A stretch of DNA of 64,000 bases. Source: Temnopleurus reevesii (Eukaryota; Echinodermata; Echinoidea; Temnopleuroida; Temnopleuridae). The notes under the pieces were generated by a model. It was not told the origin of the DNA and did no database searches. It worked only from the letters and a program-made list of their open reading frames with translations. The stretch is taken from assembly GCA_036244855.1 (NCBI GenBank), contig BQKZ01001085.1, forward strand, positions 14,995-78,994, in the 5' to 3' direction. A program made the translations under genes and the position numbers. Of the stretch, positions 35,406-64,000 are shown piece by piece; position 1 is the first letter of the stretch; every line of letters begins with the position of its first letter.

Positions 35406-36040
35406 TATAATACAAAATTGTTGACATGTCTTAGCTACTAGAGTATCATAGATGTTAAGACATCTGTGGAAGAGGATAGCTAATATTACTTCTTGTAAGT
35501 TGTCCCCGATATATCACAATGATTTACACATCCTCAACATGAAGCTATTACGGTCAACATGCATGAAATGAAATCCAATGCGTCCAAAGCTCTTGATGTC
35601 GCATATTCGTGGATAGATTTGATTTCATCACTACAAAACTATCTCGGGATGAAAGACTCATAAGTTTTGGGCATCAGTTGGCTGAGTGAACAGCAGTGAA
35701 ACACATGTGGTGAGTGCTAAACAACTTCACTCAACAGGTACATCAAAATATTGCAGCGATGGAACTCTCCAGAATAGAAAATCCCTGATGATATTTTCTA
35801 CTGCAAATATAGAATGATTTAATATGATGTCACAGTCAACCATTTTGGAGGGCAATAAAAAGAGATACTTGTAAATAAGAATATGAAAATAATGGATAGT
35901 CACAGGCTGATGCACATGGGATCATTCTTTACTTCCAACATGGTGGATAAATGACATCTCTGGAAATGCTCTATAAACATCCCAAGCAATAGTCAGTTCT
36001 TCAGGTCATACAACATTTGGGTCATCTACCCAAACTATTC

Positions 36041-37362
36041 TCATGAATCCTGATCTGTGGTTGGTTGGTTGATACCCCATGTTGCATAGTCCTGCTGCCG
36101 AGCGTCTGTGAATCCTCCAAACTCTGCTCCTTTGTAGAACACTGTCAGATCAAAAAACACAAGATGTATATTTTTATGTACCCATGTACATATATAAGAA
36201 TTTGCTATGAGCTAATCATCATTATCATTAGAGCGGCTAAAATTTCAAACAAGATTCACATTTTATCAAAGTTGTCAGCATGACAAACTTTTAAAACAAT
36301 GTACTCGTGATTTTCAGATTGAAATAATTATTGAGAGTCTCCAGGCAGGAGAGGGGGGGGGGGATGGCTTCAGTATGTCCAAGCCTATGAGGGTGCATAA
36401 AAATGGTAATACCCAGCCATCCTCCCCCACTTTTCAAAATATTCCACAGACCCTGATCAATAACATAAACAAATATTTAAAACATTTCAAATAAATACAG
36501 TGTTTTTATTGCTCTTTAATTCATATTTCCATGAATAATTTAGAATATTATTCAAGCTCAAATGCAAGACATTTTTTTCATTCACTGTTAAACTTTGGGG
36601 TCTTATCACCCATAACAAAATCGAATTTAATCTCTCTACTTACTTTCTAGAACATTAGGGTGACTCTCATGCATATACTTCCTGAAATCTATGACAAAAG
36701 AAGAGGGAGAGAGAGAGAGAGAGAGAGTGAGAACATATCAAGATTTCATCTGCTTGCATGGCAAGGATCTTGACTGATTTTTAAACAGCACAATTACAAT
36801 AATATGGCCATATGCAGTGTGATTTTTTTTCATGTCAACAAAATTGAAACGAAAGACTTGACCATGTACATGGAGGCTTCTATAGGAAATGAGAGTTTGT
36901 TTTTTCAAAGAAAACTTTTACAGGTGAATTAATTTACATGTTTCTTCGCTAATGCTTGGAAAGGTAGCAATTTTATAACACAGTGTATTGCTACTTTCAC
37001 ATTATTAATTTTGGCAAAGTGAAGTATGTTACACAATGACATAATGGCTTGAATTCGTCCCCTAAAAATGAAAGTATATAAAAGAATGTAGGTGTTTTGT
37101 TTTCATTTAATTTGCCAATGGATTTTCTAAAAAAAACTTATTAGCTTTTCGTGCTTTTTTGACCGTCAATTACAAGTCAATCACAGGTATTTCAGGTCAA
37201 TCACAAGTAATTTGATTCAACATTTGAATTCTTCTCACCTTGTTGCGTATTCATCTTGTGCCATACATAATAAGCACCTCCAAAGAAAGCTACCTCAGCG
37301 TATAGGACCCACTTCATCCCTGTCCATAGGCGTTGCCCGCCCTTGTTGGTAAATTTGAACAT
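36041..37362 (-). CDS. CEBPZOS: CEBPZOS, small single-pass mitochondrial-type membrane protein
   Basis: Three coding exons, 37239-37362, 36644-36688 and 36041-36141, join in phase to give 89 residues (the vertebrate protein is about 80). The N-terminus is short and basic, followed by one membrane span (KWVLYAEVAFFGGAYYVWHK). The conserved pattern then follows: MNTQQDFRKYMHESHPNVLE and MFYKGAEFGGF, matching the KMHTSQDFRQ, YPFILE, YYKS order of CEBPZOS. It is known as a mitochondrial membrane protein of poorly defined role. The exon carrying the start begins at an acceptor at 37385, so at least one non-coding 5' exon lies further upstream, towards ERCC2. This tiny split gene is easy to miss by ORF length. 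Confidence 0.85.
36142..36643. other. CEBPZOS intron 2
   Basis: A poly-G patch near 36350; nothing else recognised. Confidence 0.5.
36700..36728. repeat. GA microsatellite in CEBPZOS intron 1
   Basis: A short AGAGAG run just upstream of exon 2. Confidence 0.85.
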
Positions 37363-37385
37363 TATGGCAATGATCTTCAGTGAAT

Positions 37386-38525
37386 CTGGAAATTACAAAA
37401 CATGAGGTACTGTATGAATAAAATTTGATTAGGAATAGTTCAAGGAAGTGAAACCACTCAAAGTAAAAATGCTTTTGTACTTATAATCATTATCTCTCAT
37501 CACAGTTTAATACTTAATAGCTTTAAAAATATTGGTAGCTGTAGAAAGATCTGAATTGAATGTAAATAATCACAATTTCACAATGGAGTTAAAGTTGAAT
37601 TAGAATAAAATGATGTTAATGATGTTATGCAGAAGACATGACGAATAATAATAAGATATATAGTGCACGTGTTCACTCTGTGGAGTACTCAAGGCACTTC
37701 GCATTTACTATTACACTATAATTCATTCATGCAGTTTGGACAATTGTTCAGTTGATCACAATGATCCAGTCAGTGACAAGTCAAGGGTCATCATATGCAA
37801 GATCCTTCCAAGTTCCAGTCATCAACAATATCCAAGACCAAATCAAATCAAAGTGCTCTTTCAAGTTCACATTTTTTGCTTTCTCATCATTTCATGCATT
37901 CAGTCTCGAAAATGCTAAAAGCACATGTATTGTTACTTAAAAAATGATGACATGATCATTTATCAAATGCTGTCAATTGATAGCATCATCAGTCAACATT
38001 CTCATGATGTAAAAACTTTGTGAAAATTGCATGTAAAACTAAACAAGATATATTCACCTATTACATGAAAGAGTTTCCAATCTTGTGGTTACAGTATAAG
38101 TAAGGTTATCCTCCTGGAAATCGTAAATGGACTGTGATGAAAATGTTGATTAAAAACAGAATATATAAAAAAAAATTTTAACCCAAAGATTTTGAGTGTT
38201 GCAAGACCAAGGAGAGATTGCAGAAGTATGGAATGCTCCATTTACAATATTTCCCTTAATACTCATTACATCATGATAAAAGATTCATATTTCAAAAATC
38301 AAAATGAAAGCATGACATATTAATATTTTTATTTCCAAAGTTTTATCTTACATTCTAGAGTGCATCTCTTTAAAATATCAATGATGGAAAAGAATAATAT
38401 TGCTTCTCTTTTCCTCTGAAAAGAAATCACAAGGCGCCTTCCATACTAATCCAGCCTGGTTGAGTTCCCCCAAACGAAGATCCATAATTTTCCATTGTTA
38501 ATGTTCATATTATCCAGAAATAAAG
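37386..38525. other. Region between the divergent CEBPZOS and ERCC2 genes
   Basis: It should contain the CEBPZOS non-coding first exon and the shared or adjacent promoters. Sequence near 37640-37715 resembles a SINE tail. No TATA box or other clear promoter motif was identified. A CpG-richer patch lies at 38640-38780, inside ERCC2 intron 1. Confidence 0.4.
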
Positions 38526-59473
<20,948 letters not shown>

Positions 59474-59995
59474 ATATGAACTCACATAGGCCAGACTTAG
59501 CAAGGCTTGTGTGTCTTCTTCTGGAGCAGATTGATGTGGATGAGAGACTGCAAGTCAGTGAGAATATGGACCTACCTCAGTATGAGCAACTAAAACTGGT
59601 TTCTCTGCTGGTGGATGATAGACTATAGCAAACTGTTCATCCAGTCTAAATATGAACTTACATGGGCCAGACTTTCCAAAGCTTTGCTGACTGCTTCTGG
59701 AACTACTTAATGTGGTTGAGAAGGTGATATTCTGTCAGAAAATGGATCTACATAGACAGGAACAATTGAAGTGGGTTTATCTTTTCCTGGAGCTTATGTT
59801 TGGATGTGAGACCACAGAAAACTGTTCGTCCAGCCTAAGTATATAAAGGCAGGAACAACTTGGACCAGCCTTTCTGCTACTTGATCTTGTGACTTTGGTT
59901 GAGAGACTGATGCAAAACTTTTGAACTTTTATTCAATGAGGAGCTACTAAATGTTGATGAGAAACTCAACAAAATGATTCATCCGGTTTGCACTA
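59474..59995 (+). pseudogene. Decayed tandem copies of the ERCC2 terminal exon in its 3' UTR
   Basis: After the stop at 59471-59473, the last-exon landmarks recur about three times: CAAACTGTTCATCCAGTCTAA near 59628-59650, AAAACTGTTCGTCCAGCCTAA near 59818, and CAAAATGATTCATCCGG near 59970. Each is preceded by a diverged GAACA(A/G)CT-rich block. They lie downstream of the stop and are non-coding. Confidence 0.75.
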
Positions 59996-60131
59996 GACTT
60001 TTAAATGCAATGACCAATCAAAATCGACCATCTGCGATTGTGGATGTGGGCGAGGATGGAATTTCAGAACTCCACAGTCAGTGGCCTAATATAAATGAGA
60101 AACAAAACACAGAGTTGTGTTACATAAGACC

Positions 60132-60137
60132 AATAAA
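60132..60137 (+). terminator. Candidate ERCC2 poly(A) signal
   Basis: AATAAA about 660 bases after the stop codon, beyond the duplicated terminal-exon copies. Confidence 0.4.
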
Positions 60138-60324
60138 ACGATCTTGTTTGAAAAAGGGAAGCACTTGAGAAAGATGAGAAAAGGGCTTCTTCTAAAGAGC
60201 AGAATTATTACATTTATAGAGAAACATCTAATATTGTTAACAGCTGCCCTTCACTATGCTTTTCAAATGTAAAGTATTGAAAATCTATTTCAGAAAATAT
60301 TAAACCAATTCTTATACTATACCT

Positions 60325-60508
60325 AGGGATTGTTGCTTGAAAGTTGTAATCTGGTGAAAGTTGTAGTGAATTGGAAAATGCCAATCAAAATCATTGTTTT
60401 GTAAACGTACTTTAGAAGTGCAGACCATGCACAAATGAAAAAGTGTGTTTTAATTCATAACTGATTTGCAGCTTTTTACAATCGATAGTTACTTTGTAGG
60501 AACACCAT
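60325..60508. mobile_element. GGGGTGTTGTT-family MITE, copy 4 (most diverged)
   Basis: The left end AGGGATTGTTGCTTGAAAGT and the right end TTTGTAGGAACACC keep the family pattern, with AAAATGCCAATCAAAATCAT inside. Confidence 0.55.
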
Positions 60509-60681
60509 CTAGACGTCCAGAATCATAATCAATGGTTAAAAAAGTTCAGTATGAAATCAGCGTGACATCTTCAGGTGTCAATATGAAATATGAAGGTGCT
60601 ACTTGATATAATATCTTCACAGCATTCCATCAACATGGTGGAAGAATCCACATTTTCTAGGCATAATTTTTTGCAGACCTG

Positions 60682-60842
60682 GGATGTGTTTCACAAAGCT
60701 GTTTGTAGATCTATACACAACTGTATGATCGACCAATGATCCTTTCTCGTACACAATGATAATTCCTGGCGCAGAATCTCATCAACAGTCGTTCATACAG
60801 TCATGCGTAGATCTACGCACAACTTTATGAAACACAACCCAT
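60682..60842. mobile_element. MITE-like inverted repeat
   Basis: GGGATGTGTTTCACAAAGCT and TTGTAGATCTA at the left pair with TAGATCTACGCACAA and TTTATGAAACACAACCCA at the right. Confidence 0.7.
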
Positions 60843-62731
60843 CTAAACCCCAAAATTGTTTTATATTACATTTGCTGATTTTCTATAAGATGTTTCATTT
60901 TTATGTCAGGCACAAGGTGCATTTGGTTTATATGTGAAGCATTGCATTTCTGTACAATTTGACTCATTTCAGAATGCACTGAATAAGCAGATACGTGATG
61001 TAAAATGTATAAATATATCTTTTTTTAAACACAAGAGTTTGCCTTTTAGATATTTTCTTTTGTCTTTAACTGATAATCATAGTCGTAAGCAGAAAAGTGG
61101 TGTATTTGAAAAAGATGGTAGAGAGGGTGGAAGAGGGAGGGGGCGGTTGTAAACAGGTATACAAAATAAAAGGTAAAGTAAAGTAAAGTATAATGGTTAA
61201 AAGGCAGGGAGAGTATGAGATAGACAAAGAGATATGCAGTGCAAAACAGATATCTTTGTTTACTTGTTATCACTGTAACGCTCAAGACAATGACATCAAA
61301 GCTGGATAAATTGACAATAGCTATTGTCAGCATTGTAGTGATAACACGTAAGCAAAGCATTCTGACTTGCATCAAAGATAGGAGAATGCAGTGTCTGGCA
61401 GAGAAGATGACAAGAGATGGAAAGATAGTATGAGAGATGAAGAAATGGAGAACAGAAAGATTCCAAAGATGCCAATCATTCTGGAATATGCATAATGTGT
61501 ATTATTATAAAAAAATTGAGGCTTTCATTACAAGGGACTGACTGAAAGTATGATTTTTGTTGTCATAATTTCTCTCACTTTTGTTTGGATGTCGAGCCAT
61601 TCATATTATAATTTTGATTTTGCACATTCTGGAACGATTGGTTTGCCTGAGAGACAGTGGCAAGATGGGAGTAATAATATGTGAAATGTTAAATTAAAAA
61701 ATGCAACTCCATTTTTTTTTTCAATTGATAATTATCTGTCAAAAAATGCCTTGATAACTGACAAAATAATCCCCACTACAAGTTTAATGATGTGGCAAAT
61801 GAATTTCTTTATAATTAATGGATTGTACAAAAGTATGCCTTGAGCAGAATTTAACCAAATATTTTGAAACCTGTCATTTTTTTAGTTTCAATCAATTATG
61901 ACTACGTTATCAAAAATGTTTTATTTTTCATCAGAAGTAGGAAATTATATTGTTTTACTATGTAAAATACTGCCTTCCATGTAAGTCACTTTTCGACATA
62001 AGTACTATGAAAAAAATTCTCAGAATTTCAATTAAAATCTCAGAAGTTCCCATTCTGCCTATAGGAATAGTCATTATAATTCCACTTACTCCTGTTAAAT
62101 CTGTGCAGTGAGGACCTCTTTTGCATCTCTTTCAATGACATTCAACATGAATTTGAAGTGCCCTGAGTATTATTTGGGTTCTACTTTTAAATAATTCTTT
62201 TTCATTCTCTGCCATGTGAATTTTTCATTTCAGCCCCCTTCCCTTTTTAGTCTTTAAAATCAGACCTAATTGGAAATAATTAGTGTGATCCAACTGTTGA
62301 TACCTAATTTTGAAAGTACAACTTTCTAATTTCTTCGCAATTTATGGACACTACTGATTTACGCAATATCTTAATACTGATGCATGGTATGCTAGACCAA
62401 GACTTTGATGTTTAGTCAACTACAGCATGCGAGCAAGCCTACTATATAGCAGCTGGATCATGGGCAAATCTACTCCCCCTCTACTAGCTCTGTGATTCAC
62501 TACACCACTGCTGTCGCGTCATACATGCAGCGCAGGCAGAGCCAGCACGTACCGTACAGTAACTCGTGAGCAATTACGCCGAGCCGCCCGGGACCGCTCG
62601 CGACGTGTATCCGCTGATTAGACAGACACTGCAGCGGTAGTGAGGAAGGGAATTTGGTGCTGCGGAAGAAGTGAACGGAAGTCGAAAATCCAGCTTTATT
62701 TTCTCCTCAGCTGATTTAATATTTATTCAAA
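60843..62731. other. Intergenic region and promoter before the final gene
   Basis: It holds a repeat shared with 33665-33830 (61465-61645) and, at 62500-62640, a CpG-rich segment (GCCGAGCCGCCCGGGACCGC, TCGCGACGTG) that is the likely promoter and 5' UTR of the next gene. No other gene recognised. Confidence 0.5.
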
Positions 62732-62836
62732 ATGGTGGCAATAATCAGAAGAAGATCAAGGCTGTTGCTGATCGGCGCAGTAGCATGGATTGTTATCGTA
62801 ATTTTATATCTTCACAACAACGACGATGGGGAAAAG
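62732..62836 (+). CDS. First exon of a type II membrane protein, possibly a polypeptide GalNAc-transferase
   Basis: The start ATGGTGGCAATAATCAG follows a CpG-rich 5' region. The 35 codons end at a good donor (GAAAAG/GTGAGT), phase 0. The peptide is a short basic cytoplasmic tail (IIRRRSR), one membrane span (LLLIGAVAWIVIVILYLH) and an acidic start of a stem (NNDDGEK). That layout, and the RRRSR-LL-hydrophobic pattern, resembles GALNT2-type N-terminal exons, which are Golgi enzymes that start mucin-type O-glycans. The exon is too short to prove the family; other Golgi glycosyltransferases fit. The rest lies outside the window. Confidence 0.55.
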
Positions 62837-64000
62837 GTGAGTGTCAAAATTTTGCATGCAATGAACCACCAAAGGCATGAAAGGAGGCCAGCCAAATGAC
62901 AATCGTTTGCAAGGGAAACTGGGCATGGAATTTGGAAACACTGTTATTTCTATAACGTTAGACAGCAATAATTTTGTGCAGCGAAGGATATTTTTATTTG
63001 AAATCTTGTGTCCCCATTCACTTTGCACTAATCAACAACCCAACGTACATGTAGAGCGCCACAATATTATATTATAGGGTACTACCGACGAGTCCGACAG
63101 GTGACAGCCCACGAGATCGACCGACAGCCCACGAGTGCAACAGCTTACGAGGCCGACATTTTGAATAATTGGTGCACGAAATAGACATTACATACAAACG
63201 GATTAGAGTCAGACAACTTATTAATCCGACAAAATTATGAAAACGCACATGATTACGACCGAACATAAATTTTGCAAATGAGACCGACTCTAGGTAAAAT
63301 TGGTCTATTAGAATTAGTCAGACAGCACTATATTTACGTTAGGCGGTCTTGTAGGTCTGTTTGTGTGCTGTCGGGCTCAAAGCAAATGATTTGTCAGTGT
63401 CGATCTTGCGAGCGTGACAGTAAAAATGTCTAGCTCGAACCTCATTTTGAAAATTGTCGATGTAGTAGGCTTATATTTATATATTCATTTCTGTCGGACT
63501 CGTGGGATGCTCCCCAACAAAACGGGTACCCTCTTGGTTATCAGAGGGACAGTGAGCATGGTGGGAAATCTTTCTAGTAAGGATGTGATTTTGCGAAGTG
63601 TAAATAACACTAAATTACTAACGTTAGAAAGATATCCCGGCATGCTTGGCGTTTGGAACGACTGTAAATACACGCATTGAAATTATCAATTATAAATCAG
63701 CGGTCATACCAATAAATTTTCTATTTTGCTGGTAAATAACTTTAATTACATGGATGGTACAACTGATTGTTACTATTTTTTTTATAATAAATCTTGTGCC
63801 AACTCGGGACCATGAAGTGATATGACAAAGTTTGTTGACAATTCTTGAAAGTTGAAATTTTTCTTTGTGGAGTGATGCGATTGTTTCAGCAATCAAATTT
63901 TCATATCTTGATTGCCGTAGGACTTATTTCAATGATGAGAGAAAATTTGAAATCTACAGTTCTGTTTTGTTTTTCCAGATATAGTATAGGCTAAAAATGA
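62837..64000. other. Intron 1 of the final gene, with a GTCGG-rich repeat
   Basis: At 63075-63510 a repeat has ACGAGTCCGACAGGTGACAG at the left, TCTGTCGGACTCGTGG at the right, and many scattered CCGAC/GTCGG words (GACAGCCCACGAG twice). It is read as a degenerate foldback or satellite-like unit. No second exon was found before the window end. Confidence 0.5.

Larger units (their letters stand above)
28506..36040. other. Long intergenic region between the GH1 gene and CEBPZOS
   Basis: No coding exon was supported on either strand in these 7.5 kb. It contains a full SINE (29605-29905), GA and CT microsatellites (30353-30415, 30930-31075), poly-G patches (31515, 32899), a nested MITE pair (34503-34833), a foldback (34986-35116) and another MITE (35236-35405). 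The right end should hold the CEBPZOS 3' UTR. Small open frames here lack motifs. Confidence 0.55.

Overview
This is a eukaryotic window. Genes are split by spliceosomal introns with GT-AG borders, the intergenic DNA is AT-rich, and there are many short inverted-repeat elements, a tRNA-derived SINE, a LINE tail and microsatellites. The gene set (GCN2, XPD, ZNRD2, CEBPZOS, a family-1 beta-glucosidase), the compact introns and the SINE sequence suggest a marine invertebrate deuterostome. An echinoderm, probably a sea urchin, is most likely, but the species is inferred and not proven. Two assembly gaps (20638-20941 and 39346-40079) both touch poly-G runs.

Layout from left to right. (1) 1-3790, plus: the last exons of EIF2AK4/GCN2, the stress kinase that phosphorylates eIF2-alpha. 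(2) 11090-15748, minus: a five-exon gene whose C-terminal two thirds is ZNRD2 (SSSCA1). Its first two exons encode an unexpected helix-turn-helix-like, arginine-rich region that joins in frame. (3) 17057-20232, minus: an unrecognised two-exon gene for a disordered, charged protein. A TAG interrupts a reading frame that then continues for 106 codons. (4) 22200-23050: a LINE 3' fragment. (5) 24908-28406, plus: a complete four-exon GH1 beta-glucosidase with signal peptide and a C-terminal hydrophobic anchor. (6) 36041-37362, minus: CEBPZOS, a small mitochondrial-type membrane protein. (7) 38526-59473, plus: a complete 22-exon ERCC2/XPD gene. Its 760 residues equal the human protein length, with all four Fe-S cysteines and the helicase motifs. 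(8) 62732 onward, plus: the first exon of a type II membrane protein, tentatively a polypeptide GalNAc-transferase, running off the window.

The genes are not an operon or pathway cluster; they are ordinary neighbours. CEBPZOS and ERCC2 are divergent, with coding starts about 1.2 kb apart.

The most notable signals are four. First, local tandem duplication of exons recurs in two unrelated genes: five ERCC2 exons, including the terminal one, and one GCN2 exon. It leaves arrays of decayed exons in introns and in the 3' UTR, plus one intact copy that can only be used mutually exclusively. Second, the HTH-ZNRD2 chimera. Third, the TAG-interrupted ORF with a matching motif on both sides of the stop. 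Fourth, several foldback/MITE families, including a nested insertion whose empty site lies elsewhere in the same window.
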